Source: Dromaius novaehollandiae (lineage: Eukaryota > Chordata > Aves > Casuariiformes > Dromaiidae). From it: a stretch of DNA of 64,000 nucleotides. The notes beneath the pieces were generated by a model. The model was not told the origin of the DNA. It saw nothing but the letters and a program-made list of their open reading frames with translations, and ran no database searches. The stretch lies in NCBI RefSeq assembly GCF_036370855.1, contig NC_088102.1:21991001-22055000 (forward strand), written 5' to 3'. This document shows positions 46,769 through 60,200 of this stretch, in pieces (position 1 is the first letter of the stretch; each line of letters opens with the position of its first letter). The translations under genes were made by a program, and so were the position numbers.

Positions 46769-48819
46769 GAGCTATTTTGGATATCATTACTTCTGAACAG
46801 ATATTTCCAAAACATTCTTTTAGGGATGGTGCAGAAGATAGGTCTATTAGTGTTTAATTATCAGACAAATTAAATTACTGACTTAATCCAGTAAAAGAGA
46901 AGAGAGAATCAATGCATGCACCCCTTTCAAAAAAAGGACTTTTCACCCTATACATACTGCTGAAACATGTTATAGTAAATACATAAGGGAAAGAATTTCA
47001 CTTGTTCTGTGCTCTCTCACAAGGGAAGAGAGAATAAGTAGCATTTCTCTATCTCGCAGTGGTTAAGCATCCAGCAGGTTCCAGCATGACTGAAATAATA
47101 GTCCTGGGGGTGTTTTTATTCTGTTTCACAAATGTAGGTGCAAAGGAGGAGGCAGGGTGTAAAAGAAAGGTTTGTTGTTCTAACCACAGCACTCTAGCCA
47201 CACTCTGTCTCTCATTTTGGGCCACAAGTTCTGCACAGACACTCACCTCCCCCTGCCCCTCTCACCCCCAAATAGAACTTTTTTTGTGAAAGTTTAGTTA
47301 AAAATACAGTATTTCTGGGAAAAAGTATCCACTTCAGGATACCAATATTTTCCAATGGAAAAAATATATCATCAAAAACTTACCAATCACCTCCAACTCA
47401 CAACTTAACTATATTCTCTGAGGACATGTTTGTTCTTCAGTCGTTGCTATATTCTAGTTGTGGGTTGTGTAGAAGTGGCTAATTTAGCCTTAAATTGGCC
47501 TTAAATTAGCTGCTTTTCATTAAAAATCCCAACAGGCAAAGTGCAGAGCTGCAGCGGGATTGTCAGCTTTCCAAAGTATACGGTCTGGAGCTTTGGCCTG
47601 GACCCAGGCCAGTGACCAAGGTCAGAGAGCAAACTAGACTGAAATTTTAAACACTCCCTCAAAGTTCAACAGTTTGGCTCAGCATCACTTCAAATGTCAG
47701 TACTGAAATATTTCTATATACCATGGTGTACAGAGAAAATATTAGGAATATTATTGCTTTGGGGTTTTGATTTGGGGTTTTGTTTTGGTGTTGGATAGAT
47801 TTTTGTGGAGCAGTGAAGTAGGGACTCATGAGACCCCTAAAATTGCATAGTCATACCTGTCTGAAGAAGCAGTTGTAATCTTTGGAGGTCATCTCATATT
47901 CTGGGTCATTTGATCTTGTTAAGACAGAGAAGAAGTGGGAAGCACTTTAGAGAAAGACTCAGCAACCATAAGGATATCTAGGCTATTTCCATTTGTTCCT
48001 CCCTCCAGATGCATGGAAAGGACATTTCAGTCAGCTATTCATATGGGTCCCAGATTTCTAAATGACCAACTTTTGTGTACTTTGGTCATGAATAACTGCA
48101 TGCAGATATGCACATTCAGGTAAAAGGAGCACAAATGTCATCCCATCAAATCACAAGCTATATTTACAAGACATGTTCTGAAATACTTGATTCTCCCAGC
48201 TGCACTACTGAAACTGGCCATGCTGCCAATGCCCATGCGTATGATGTAGTCCCATTACCTAGGAAAAAGAGGTGTCCAAATTTTTTCTGTGTCAATTCCA
48301 CTGTGAAAGACCTGAATCAATATTTTTGTTGAATTTGGTTCCTTTTCACATTGTTTTTCAAGGCCATGACATTTTTTGGCTAAATTAAGTTAACCAACAA
48401 TATTTTTGGTCTGAAAAAACAAGTTTATAGTTCTTTAATGAAAGAGAACTGCTAGCTGCAGGTTTTATTATTTGACTGCCAAAAAGAAAAAAATACAAAA
48501 CTCTGTGATTTATGAAGACAGCCTTGCTCTCTGGTTCTTTTTCAGGCCCACTGTTCACTGTCTGAACAACAAGAATCTCTACAGCAGTGAAACATAAGGA
48601 ATTATTTACTTATTCTACCTTTTGAAACATATTTTCTAAAATTGTATCAAGGCAAACATTACTGAACTCAATTTGTACAAATAATAGATTCATTTAGTTT
48701 GCGTTAAAGTTGACTGGTTCTTATACCAGAAATACTATCCAGCTATGGCCAGCCTGGAGTGACTATCCTTTAATAGGAGCCATAAAGACTGGGCACCAAA
48801 TACTTTGCTTCATTTTTTT
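46769..48819. other. Unique DNA with inverted-repeat patches near 47.5 kb
   Basis: Two inverted repeats occur close together: GCTAATTTA / TAAATTAGC (47478-47510) and GGCCTGG / CCAGGCC (47595-47610). A GGGGTTTTG phrase occurs twice at 47761-47783. Open frames reach 78 residues at most and are unrecognised. Confidence 0.5.
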
Positions 48820-49140
48820 TTTTAAAGAAGAGAACACATTTGCCTTGATTTATTAATGTATAATCCTCTTTCACATGGCAAGAAGTGAAGCCATTAACAT
48901 AACGGATCACTCTTTAAGTTAATAAAAGTTATCTTTAATGTACTTCTCTCTAGCGTGCGTCTAGGCATACAATTAAAGAGCACAGCCGTACCCTGGTGAT
49001 GGAACGATTCCTTTCTGACCCTAAAAATGACCTCACAACCAATTGATGGGGAAGTCACGGGGAAGTCATTTTTAAAGGGACACTGGAAAAGCTGTAAGAC
49101 ATACATAAATATTAACTTGTCACAGTGCACCCAAGTGAGC
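48820..49140. promoter_or_regulatory. Candidate conserved non-coding element
   Basis: It contains several CpGs (near 48903, 48955, 48959, 49004, 49058) in an otherwise CpG-poor neighbourhood. It also has TTTATTAATG and TTAATAAAAGTTATC (homeodomain/GATA type) and TGACCTCA (nuclear-receptor half-site type). A TGGGGAAGTCA motif is repeated in an 11-bp tandem at 49048-49068. CpG retention in unique DNA can mean constraint or hypomethylation; this is inference only. Confidence 0.3.
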
Positions 49141-49740
49141 TATCATTCACTTCTGAGGGTTGTGTATTCTGATCATGAGATATCTTGTTTTATTTTAAAG
49201 CATTCTGCACTTTAAATTTAATTATTGTGAAATTGCCAGTCATTCCTCTTATTTTTTATTTGTTTTTAATGTTCTGTTATGTCAACACTTACTATTTTAC
49301 ATTTTATCAGCTATGGATAGAAATTGATGAAATTTCTATAAATATCCTGGGTAACATACTGCAAGGAGTCAGAAATGCTTGAGGAAGATGCAACCATTCA
49401 AACAAGGCTTGTTCTCAAAACACACAACCTTTCAAGTCAATTGTTTACTGTGGTATTGTCCGACAGTTATGCTCCAGCCTGCTCGTGACTTAGGAAGATC
49501 TTACTGATTTACATGATCTGAAAATTTGGTCCAGAACTGTTTTACCAAAATCACACTTAACAGCAATTTCTCCCTTCTTCCAGTCCCCTGGAATATAGTT
49601 ATTAGTTGCAATTAGAACTATTTCACCTTGGTGCTTTAAAGTAAGATGTTGCAGAGTAAAACATTTTTAATTTACAGTGAGAAGGAACACATTTCTGCAG
49701 GAAAACAAACATACACAAAATATTTTCCAAATATACCTGT
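49141..49740. other. Unique AT-rich non-coding DNA
   Basis: No repeat or credible open frame is visible; the 65-residue plus frame at 49185-49382 is hydrophobic but has no known family. Confidence 0.5.
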
Positions 49741-49885
49741 CCTTGACTCTGCTGGAGAATCCCTCCTGGGCAAATGATTTAATCTTTCTTTGCCTCAGCT
49801 TTCTACCTGAAAAATGGGAATAACAATATTTTCCAACTGCCTTCTATCAATCTTGTCTGATTAAAATATAAGCTCTACAGTGCAG
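49741..49885 (+). mobile_element. MIR SINE core fragment
   Basis: The MIR core reads clearly: CCTGGGCAAATGATTTAATC at 49765-49784, then CTTTGCCTCAGCTTTCTACC and TGAAAAATGGGAATAACAAT. These equal the TTGGGCAAGTCACTTAACC, CTGAGCCTCAGTTTCCTCA and TGTAAAATGGGGATAATAAT segments. The tail, TTAAAATATAAGCTC, is more diverged. It is an old, inert element. Confidence 0.75.
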
Positions 49886-50855
49886 CAACAGTAATTACAT
49901 TTTCCTCCATAACCATTTCCCAAACTCGGCCAAAGGTCTTATAGAAATAAGCCAGATAGACAACATTGGGCCAAATTTGTAGCTTTTTCTTATTTTCAAA
50001 GCTTTGATGGAATAAGTGTAGCAAGATTCAGCTCACTTTTTGATTTCTTTTTCTGAAGATAATTAACGAAGAATTACAGTTAGAGACTAGGAAACATTTA
50101 TGATATTCACATGGGAAGCGAATAGGGAGCAAGAACTGTTTGATGGCCTCCAGACTCATCTGTGCAAAACAGTATGATACAGGTATCTGTCTGTTCACTT
50201 TACTGATAAGTTAAATTCACTTTTCCCAGACAAAGAACAGTGTAGCAATAAATCTACGTCTGTTCTTTATGCAAGACAGAAACAGGGCAGAATATGTGGG
50301 AATGATATGTTAGCTTGAACATTAATCTGTCATGTTAATGGATCTATTGCTTGCTCTACAAGAGAAGGCCATGCTTTAATACACTATCTTGAGCAAACTT
50401 TCTTCCCTTAACTCTTCATAATGTGATATTTGGTTGTACCATTGCAAATAGTCTTTGTAGATACAGCTTACAAAAACTGTTTTTTCTGTATGCTATTTCC
50501 CTGTCCATTTGATCTGCTGTGACACATTAATCAACCCCTGAGATAAAATAATGTTATTTTCATAAAATCTGGAATGCTTTAATGTGACTCTTTTGAGATT
50601 TTTTTTCTACTAGCTACATTTCCTTGATGTTGTTATGATGAAGTTATTTCCTCTACAGGTTAATTCAGATTTCAGATCAATAGAGTTTTAGTGACAGAAT
50701 GGATTTGGTTAGAACATTTCTCATTCCTCCAAATTATGTCTGTGCATAACCAAATTTATTTGCTTTTCAATAATTACCTCTCTTCTGCAAGAAAGAACAC
50801 TGGAGAGGAAAGTTAAGTGAAAAAGCAGTAGCGTGTTAGTGTCTCTATGTAGATA
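49886..50855. other. Unique non-coding DNA
   Basis: Nothing recognisable beyond ordinary AT-rich sequence; no open frame above about 66 residues. Confidence 0.5.
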
Positions 50856-50899
50856 ACACAAACGCGCACACACACAGAGGCACACACACACAGAGAGAC
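50856..50899. repeat. Imperfect (CA)n microsatellite
   Basis: CA runs are interrupted by CGCG and AGAGG. The minus open frames across it read as Cys/Val/Leu repeats and are artefacts. Confidence 0.9.
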
Positions 50900-52051
50900 T
50901 TGCACGCAGATTCTTAACCAAAGCTCACTAGAGTCAATGATCATCTTGACATCCATTGAGTTTGGACCAAAACTCTCCTCTTTTCTGATTGCCAAACCTC
51001 CCTGGACTTTCATTCTCCAATTCACCACCACATGTAAACAAGCAGCGACAAGGCCTTGGATATTAAAGAGATGACTTTAGGATAGTTTCTGTCCTCATAA
51101 TACTGTCTGCAATTTTAAAGCCATAGAAGCAGTGCAATTCAGTCACCAGACAGACTTGAAACTATGCTCAGAAATCAACATGGTTCTCTCCACAGATAGG
51201 ATTATTGTACATATATAACATGTGGGACAGTGGCTATATTTTCTACATGGATGCAGCACTTGCATTTTTCATTAAATTTGATCTGTAACTACAGTCAGGT
51301 AGTACTTTTGAGCACCTTTCCCAAATCATTTTCAAAATCAGATGTTTTGCTCCACTTTCTTATAAATATATGCTTGAAAGTCAATGATCGGTAAAGAAGA
51401 ACACATAGTAGAAAGTGATTACACAGAAAGACCAAAACATGTCTGAGTCCTTTTTACTACATGTGATTAATAAAAATGTGCTTTTAAAAAACTAAAAATT
51501 AAGAATCACTACAATAAACACTCTGAGATGAAGATGCAGATTACATATGGCAGACCAATACCCTAATGACTACTCACTTATATGTCAGCCAGACCTAAAG
51601 ACTTATATGCAGTAAAATATCCCCTGACAACAATTCTGTTACATTGTTACAAGATGTATAGTTAATAAAATTTGTCTTATTTTGGCTATTTTTAGTATTT
51701 CTTGCATGAAGTTGTTATGCTGTAGGAAAGGTTTTGATTTGCATTCAAGTTCTTGAGCCAAGTTTATAGTAGATTGACTCAACATAATTCAGTTCATGGG
51801 AACTTTCCCTCATATACCACTGAAGTGCATCTCTGGAGTCAAATTTGTCAGCTATTTTAACAGCAGGCAGCAAAGCCTGAGATTTAGAACAAGAAGTTAA
51901 AAGAAATGGCACGGGTGTGGTCTGAGAATTTACTCTGAAAACAACGTTGTAATTGTCAGTTGAGAAAGAATGGAAAATTCCAATATGTAGAATTTGTAAG
52001 AAGTAATCTAACTGGAATATACAAAATATGTTGTGGTCTAGGTCCACTGTT
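50900..52051. other. Unique non-coding DNA
   Basis: The 100-residue minus frame at 51745-52047 is the longest here. It has no motif that I recognise and no neighbouring exon, so it is not called. Confidence 0.5.
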
Positions 52052-52095
52052 AAAAAAAAAAAGAAAAGAAAAGAAAAGAAAGAAAGAAAGAAAAG
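52052..52095. repeat. A-rich (AAAAG)n/(AAAG)n microsatellite
   Basis: Poly-A passes into AAAAG and then AAAG units. No polyadenylation signal precedes it. Confidence 0.95.
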
Positions 52096-55000
52096 GCTTT
52101 AAGCTTTAAACTATGGATTTAAATCATTATTGGTAAATAAAAACTCTCCTCTACCTTCCCTACCTTGGATTTTCAGGCTGGTAATAGCTACTGAAGCAAA
52201 TCCTTGAAGCAAACCCTTATTTTTTTGCCAACAGTTGAAAATAGCATAAAAAACCTTGAAATGACACAGATGTCGATTAGAGGAATGGTTCCTTTCAAGT
52301 GAACAGCATTAATACTACTCAGGATACAGACACATGAAAACACACACACTGCAAAATCCAGCCTTCTTATCCTTCTATAGTACATTGTTGTCCCAATATA
52401 ATGAAAAGCAGCCATAGAATCATGTTGAAAGTTGGCACACGAAGGAGAGTTTACGAGCCCAAGATCAAGCTGTGGATATATCTAAATTTGTTAAAGGCTG
52501 ACAGAGCATCGATGTTATATTCCAAGTCAATACATCACACCACCATAAATGAAATGTTATGTTTGAAGTAAATAATTAGATCTTTGAAAGCATTCTCTCT
52601 CATAATGAATTAATTGAGATATGAAACATCCCACGGGTACACTCTTAAAGCCTATCCATTGATAAAGAAGCCTACAGAGATTTGATTGAGGGGAAAAAAA
52701 TGTGTAATTTTTTTTTTTTTTAACCTGAGGACCTAAGCCAAAATCCCACATTGAGGACTATCTGGAGATGAAATGTAATGAAAAAGGCCAACAAAAACAT
52801 AATTACAACAATTGGTCTAGAAATAAGAACAGTATTTATCAGAAACAGCATGAGCAGGGTGGGCCAGGAAGAACTCAAACTCCGTTTTCACATTCTGCTG
52901 AAGTGTGGGAATTAGAAAGAAGATTTCCTCACATGGAGTCTCATTTCAACCAGGCAGAAACATGGAGGGGAATTCATGCATATCTCAAGAGTAATGAACC
53001 TCAGGGTGTTTGAAATCTCACAGGTTTGCTGGCATCAAAAAAAAGCAAAAAAACCCAAAATCTTAAATCCAGGTGCCATCTCAAAATCAAAGTTTGTACT
53101 TTAGGAATTAAAATAGCAATAGTGTAAACATGAAAGAACAGTAAGAGGTGGCAGTGGTGTTGAAAGGGAAGTATAAAATAAATAAAATTATAGAGCACTC
53201 CATTTAGATTTTCCCCCTTTTTGTACCTTACGCAGCAAGGTACCTCAGTGATAAGAATCATAAAAATACTTGGAGGTAGCTTTCATAATACAGTAAACTT
53301 TGTTCATATAAATTAGAGGCTACTATACTCGAAGCTGCCTATAATAAACACTAGTGCTATTTCTTCTGGACAGTACCGTGAACAAATACTATAATAAAAT
53401 ACATTACAAAAATATAAAAATTTGGAATGACCTGTTTGAAAGCCTCTAGGGGTAGCTCAGGGGTGTTCACATTCTGGCACCCCATAAAACAGAAAATTCT
53501 CAAATAAACATAAAGTCCTCTGGACTGAAATTAATACTCAATATTTTGAATCTTCCCCTTCTAAAGTTTTGTTTAGAAAAAGTGGGATCTCATTTATTTT
53601 TCCATTTCAAAAAATCAAATTGATGAGGCTTCCTGAGTTGCCTGTAGACCAAGCAGCTGTACTTTTCTATGTATCATGGAAAGTAAATGTCCTGAGGGCT
53701 TTGGCTGGAATTCACAGGGAATAAGTTGGCATTCCCAAAGATGCTGACTCCTGGCTAGGAAGCAGCGCAACGCAGGATGCCAACGAGTGGGTGAGCTGGT
53801 AGGAAAACAGGCAGCTTTCTATTGAAGGGCCAGTGAAATTGATAGATTCTCAAACACCATTTCAGTTTTATCCAGTATGAATCTTTTGACAGAAAAACAG
53901 ATTTTCTGAACAAACCAAGTTAGGTTTTTGAGATCAGTTTGTAAATTCTGTTTTAGCTTTTAAAAGATATTCAGGAAAATTCAGTCTCCAAATTATCTAT
54001 GGTATATTTACACTGAAAACTGTCATTTGATTATAAAGCTACCAGCTCAGGTACCGGACACTGTCTCCTTGCACTAGTACCAAACCCTATACCAGCACAG
54101 AGTTTTCTACTGTTCAGTGAGAGTGTGTCTGCTACCTGAATTTTTTCATTAGCTTGGTCATCTACATTATAATGATGTTCTTCAATACCTCTGAAAAATG
54201 GTTATAGACTCCATTTTAGGGATCTTTCATGCCTTGTCCATTCTGTCTACTTTTGCTTCATCTGAGGAATGTCTACACTGAATTTGATTTTCATATGAAT
54301 GTGAAGAAACCTTGAGATTACAGTTATATAATACACAGTTATATAATAGTGCACTCTGTTTGGCTGACATCCCTGCACCCTGATAAGCATATTTTTAAAA
54401 TAACCAGAAATTGATGCGGTGCAAATAGAACAGGAGGAAATATTATATTGAAAGTGCCATACGATAATCAAACATCATGGCTCAAACTCAACTTGGATAT
54501 AATTCCTCTTACTTGAGTGGTATTACGTCAGGAATTAATTTTACACAGTGTACTCAGTACAGCACACAGAAGTTAAATCTACAGAGAATGTGTTGTTAGA
54601 AGCTGAGCAGGTGTGAAGTATCTTGAAAAGTGATTCACAGTCCCAAAAGTAAAGTTATGTAGGTTCACTGACAAATCACACACTCCCATAGCTGAAGTGA
54701 TCTGTGAGAGGGTATTATGTTTTCCTGTACTATGCTGCCACTCTGCTTACTCTGCTGCCACACTACTACATAAGTAGTATCAGCCAAAAGCTGAAAGTCC
54801 AGTAAACATCTGACAAAGATTGCCAACTATTTAATTAATCTTGAAAAGGAAGCCTAAATTCAGGTAGGACTCCTCTTATGCCGAAATCTAGTGCAAAACG
54901 ATTTGCTAGCAGTTCCTGTTCTATGTGGGGAACGTATGAGAAGTTAAGGTACTATGCTCACAGCTTACACACTAAGAAACATCAAGACCTTTCAAAACAC

Positions 55001-57265
55001 TGATTTATCTAATGCTACTGTGGCAATGGATAAGAATGGAGGAGGCTGATTTTTATCCCTCTGAAAACAAAACCAGGACATTTTAGGTAGCAGAAAATTT
55101 TAAGTCTCTTAGGTAACCTCTGAAAGCCAAGAAGGAGGAACATGAATTCCAACTAATGTTGAGAGTAACTGCATGCAAAAGTCCTTGCACAGTGCATTGC
55201 TGACTTATGTCCAATATCAGAGCACTGGCTGACCAAATACGGATCACCTCTACACTATCTGATTGGCATGCTGGAGCCTAAGACCTCTAAGAATTAGTCT
55301 TGCTTTCCAATTTCACTCATGAAAGTAATGACAATTGATCCTCAGTGCTTCATTTTTTTGTGCTATGTAACTGAATACTCAGTCAGGCAGAACACCAGAC
55401 AATTCCAATATTCAGAGTTTTTTATGCTCAGGGTTTACACTAGTCACAGTATTGGTAGCCCTATGGTAACCCAAACAAAAGGCCTTCCAGGAGCACATGG
55501 CATAGCATTACATTAGCTCCAAGAGTTTGCAAAGACTTGCAATCCGGTCTTGCTTTCGGGTCCCCATTTGCAATCCTTTATTACAGACAGTGTGGGCTCA
55601 GCTGCTCCCTCTCCATACCTTGAAATTTCTGCTTTGAAAGCTCTATGCACTCCAATGCTGACTAAGTGAATGAAAGCCACATTTCAAACCTTATCAAATC
55701 TTCTGAAGTGAGGATTTCAGTGACATGAGACACACACACATCCTCTCTCTCTAGCAATCAGACAAATAGGAAAATTTGCAAAATACATACCATCATGGAC
55801 ACACAGGTAAATTTCTCTACAGAACTGTGAGGCAAAAGGTTGGAAAATGGCCTGCTCTCCCTCTACAAAGCTTTGAAAGTGGAAATTTTCCTTCTTGCAT
55901 CTTGCCTTAGTCCTCCCCTACTCCTCCTTACCCACCCAACACACATGTGCTCATGAGGTCCTATGACTACAGAAATCAGCATATCAAGAGCAAAGAGTCC
56001 ACCTGCAACCATGTCTCAATTTCCAGTGAAGCGTGTACATGACAGAATAAAAAATTATTTGCGATTATCTATGAGAACAAAAGATTCCAGTTCATTTTGT
56101 TGGAACTTGTACCGCATGGCAACTTGCATCTTGTAAGACAGTGTCAGGCTTTCAGGAGGGCACCCGAGCAGGCAATATGTAAAGGACCAGAAAATTTATC
56201 ATGTCACTACCTTAGTGTGAATATTACAAATGGGAAGGCAAGGGAGGACTGAGGGTTGAGCAGAAAGCAAGTGAACCAACAGAAATGCAGATAAATATAT
56301 ATATATCCTGCAGTGCTTTTCCAGGCAGGACTACTATAAAAATGTTGAAGTTTAATTTTTGAATAAATGATTTATCAGATAAAAATATTGAAGTCATTTC
56401 ATTCAAGGACATGTTCTGCTTAAGTTATCTGCCAAGAGGCAGAAACAGTATTCTGAGAACTTAAGTGACACAACATAGGCAATAAAGAGACAAAAAGAAA
56501 CAGTAACCAGTTAGCCAAAGTGACGAATTAAAAAGAAAGGTTTTGTGCTATCCTTACTAGAAATTTTAGCAGCAATAGATGATAGTTTTGGTCATTTTAT
56601 TAGGTTACTTCTGATCTCCTAGACACTTACGTTCTCCCAGCATAGGAACAAAGTGCAAAAAAATTATCCATTTTCATTTGAGATAACGGATTTATATCTG
56701 ATCTTCACAGAGAGCAAATAAAATTTAAAAATATGACAGTATTTCAAGAGACTGAGATACCAAGAGCCAAATGAAAAGAATAATTAAAAAAAGTTCTCTC
56801 TCCTTTTATTCAAAATATCACCATATTTATGAAGTCTAATGATTCTTGGCTTCTGATTTCTCTATGCTTTACTTTGTGTTACTTTTTGAGAAATTAGCAA
56901 CAGCTAGGATATTCAGTAGGTAAGTTGCAAAACACATATGAACTTATAAAGAACAAGGAAACATATGCACTGGATCATCAAGCTTAGTAATTTCTTTTCA
57001 GTCTAATAGGCATTTAGGGAAAAGTATAGGAACAATGTAAGCATACTGTGATAAATGCCACAATGTGACTTCCTAGATTCTGGCAATGAGATAAAAGAAT
57101 AAAGGGGTATTTCAGAGAAAGCACTTGGAACAAATTGATTTAAGCAATTTTTGGTGAAGCACCTTGGTTAGCAGAACAGTTATTCAAAATCAAAAGATAT
57201 CATTGTGACTTCTAGATGATTATATGAGGACAGATTATTTTATCTCCTAAAATGTAAACTACCAT
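52096..57265. other. Unique non-coding DNA
   Basis: Small features are a T run at about 52709-52721, a 15-bp tandem (CAGTTATATAATA twice) at 54321-54350 and a short CA run near 55730. A phrase GGGGTAGCTCAGGGG at about 53450-53464 resembles a tRNA A box but has no partner B box. Open frames of up to 100 residues are unrecognised. Confidence 0.5.
54321..54350. repeat. 15-bp tandem duplication
   Basis: CAGTTATATAATA occurs at 54321-54333 and again at 54336-54348. Confidence 0.9.
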
Positions 57266-57295
57266 ATGTTGATCAACATCAACATATTGTTGATG
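57266..57295. repeat. Overlapping palindrome and hairpin built from TGTTGAT/ATCAACA
   Basis: ATGTTGATCAACAT (57266-57279) is a perfect 14-bp palindrome. Overlapping it, CATCAACA (57277-57284) pairs with TGTTGATG (57288-57295) around a TAT loop. The same 7-bp word thus occurs four times in alternating orientation within 30 bp. Confidence 0.9.
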
Positions 57296-60200
57296 CAAGT
57301 ACTCAGTTCCGCCACAAAAGCCTGAAAGCAGGATTTTCCCTACAGCCTCAAGTGTCCTCTGTAGGGACTGTCTCTTGCAAAGGGAATTTGATCCCGGTGC
57401 TGTAGTTAATCCTTGACCTTCCATCCAATTCTGCCAACAAGAGTGACACTTAGCGTCAATTAGAATGATGTGTGTTGTGACTTGGATACAGCTCCACTGG
57501 GAACTGGATTGCAATCAGCAACACATTACACAGAGGGCTTTGAACAGATCGGATCGGATAGTAGTGAAACTGTAGCCATTAAACATGACTTAGCCAAATT
57601 TGAACTAGTGACTGATAAGAGAGTGGCTACATATCACCACTTTGGTAATTCTACTGCCTATTTGCTGATCCATCCAAGATCTGACTAGGGTCGTACACCT
57701 TAAAAAGCACGTGTCAGGGTACTTTAAATTGCTTCTCATGTATAGATGGGGTTTTTCATGCCACTGTAATCAGTGTGCATTTTGTTTCCAAACCCAACTA
57801 AACAGAAAGCCAAAACAAATCAGAAAACAATGTCATTGTAAAAGGCCAATTTCCTCCTAAATATTTTATTTTATCTCCTTTTTGCTATAGTTTTGTATAA
57901 AGGCACTAGGTTTATGTGTACTTCTTCTGGTCTTCTGTATAGTTATCACTTAGCTTAATGTGAGTTAACTAGAATTAAGCCTCAAGTACCATATATGCCA
58001 TTAGAAATTCTCTAGGCATTATCAGTACATAGAAAGTATCTCAGTTTAGTTCATGTTAGTCTGGGATAACAAATTTAATGGTACTGCTAAAATTGAAGAG
58101 TAAGACTATATCTTTATAAATAACATATCGCTAGACATACAAGATCTTTTGTACAAGAAAAAGAAGTCTATAATTTGAAGGATTAGAAACATAAGGAGCC
58201 AAACAAAAAGGATTTGCCAACAGAGTATTAGAATAATACTGTAGAAGACCAGAAAATCTGGAAAACCATTTGAGAGGCTAGAAAGTATAGTAGAGTATTA
58301 TATATCAATAAGCCAGGAGGTGGAGTTCCAGAAATAACTTCTGCTCACCTGTAGGAAAGGCTGGGTTAAACACAAGGCTAAATAGGTTTCCACTCCCACA
58401 CTGAAGGTCATTAAACATTTAAATAAATATATAATATAAAGTTTGAAAAATATGTATACATAAACATGAAATCTAAATGTACATACAGATTTTACTTGGA
58501 ATAAGGATTTGAACCCATAAATAATAAACAAAATCATGCCCATCCTGTGCTGCTGTTGAGAGAAAGCCCAACGGTCCTTTTCAATACAGTAGAAGTATAC
58601 TAGCTCTGCTGAATTAATTTTTGGGACAGCATATCATTAACCTTTCTTCTTTCATTTCAAAGATATGAATTATATCTTACTACACCTGAATGACAGGAAG
58701 GAGAAGTTTCATATTAAGAATTGTCACTGCTCAACAGGACTTTTGTTCTGTTTATAAAAAGCAACACAAAGAAGTGATGCCTGTGAAACTGTGATCAACA
58801 CTAGACACTTTAGTACACAGCCTTTCATCTTTATGTAGCCTAAAAGGAGGAAATACTTATGATTTCAGCTCTTTAGGTCATAAAGAATGAGTTGGGCTAA
58901 TTCCACGAAGGCCCTTTGGTCTTTGTGAGCAGCCTTCTCAGTGACCTGACAACTTATCTGGGCACACCCCAAAGAAAAAGTACTAAATCCTTCCCGAAGA
59001 GAGAATAACGGAATATTTCAGGACCAGCCACACCATAAACATTTTTGGGAACCAAACATTCTTTTATTTAACAGACAGTGAAGCTGAATGAATGAATGAT
59101 TTTTCAGTGGTCATCCACTTTTAGATACAGTTCAGGACCTGCTTACTTTAAATAAATTATTAGGATGCTCTTTAATATAATGTTTATTTTAAGTCACTTA
59201 AAGTCCACTGAAATCTGTAGAGTTAAATTATATTAGTATAAACAAAATCAAAACAGATGAATACCTCCGATACCTGTCTGGTCTGGGTTTTTTAGTTTTG
59301 TTTCATTACTGCATTTGTGTGTGTGTATGTGTCTACTAACTGACTCTCCACTACGCAATAATAACTTTAAGATTTATTAAAGGAGTTTTAAAGTTTGGTA
59401 AAAGCTATAGAAAAATTATATAACATATGCAGTTACTGAATATTCTGTCTAAAAATTTTCCACTCTATCTAAAAAAAAAATTAAACCAATCCTCATCTAC
59501 AGAAAAAGTTCTGGATGCCTTCAGCCAAATGAAAATAGAAGCTGATATTCTTTGAGGATTTTTTACTAAAGGAAAGAAGAAAGCAAGTGCAATGTTTTTT
59601 TAATGGAAGCTTCCTGAGGGAATTAGGGTAGATTTAATAACCTTCATGATTTTATATGTTTGATGACCACATGAGTAATCAGGTTATTCTAACAGTAGGT
59701 TTATCAGCTGCTGAAAAAGGAGATAGAAGTGAAAGTGTTATTGTCAGCCTGGTATCACTCTTTAAGCTTCCATCTAGTTTCAGAGGGCCTGACCATGTGG
59801 GCAAAGTGTGAAAACCAACACGTACCAGTAGCCTTGAGAAAGCGTAGCTGAAGATTTGCGTATCAGATGCTTTGATATCACATAAGATCAGTATAAATAA
59901 GTTTTTTTTTTTCTCTAAGTGTTATTTCAATAAATGGAAACCAAAGAGGGGGCACCCTCTGGGATCTTTACATTCTCAAATTATTACCAGTGACTGTGGG
60001 GAGCTGAGGCACTTCTCTGCCACCAACCCTGTAATAAAGAATCACCTTTAGCTGAGTGAGCAAGAACTTATGAACAGTTCTGTCACCATCTGGGATGGAA
60101 AAGTAAGTTACACATTTGATCATTTACCTGAATCCATTTAGATTTGCCACATTTAGCTAGTTTCAATTTTTTGACACTGACTAGCATTGCTTACCACAGA

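Noticed and set aside
47761..47795. Telomere-like GGGGTTTTG repeats
   Set aside because: Only two units occur, and the vertebrate telomere repeat is TTAGGG, so this is a coincidence of G- and T-rich sequence.
53440..53500. Possible tRNA or tRNA-derived SINE (GGGGTAGCTCAGGGG, A-box-like)
   Set aside because: No B box, anticodon arm or acceptor pairing follows.
59068..59140. Minus-strand MIR-like phrase
   Set aside because: Similarity to the ACAGATGAGGAAACTGAGG segment is loose and could be chance.
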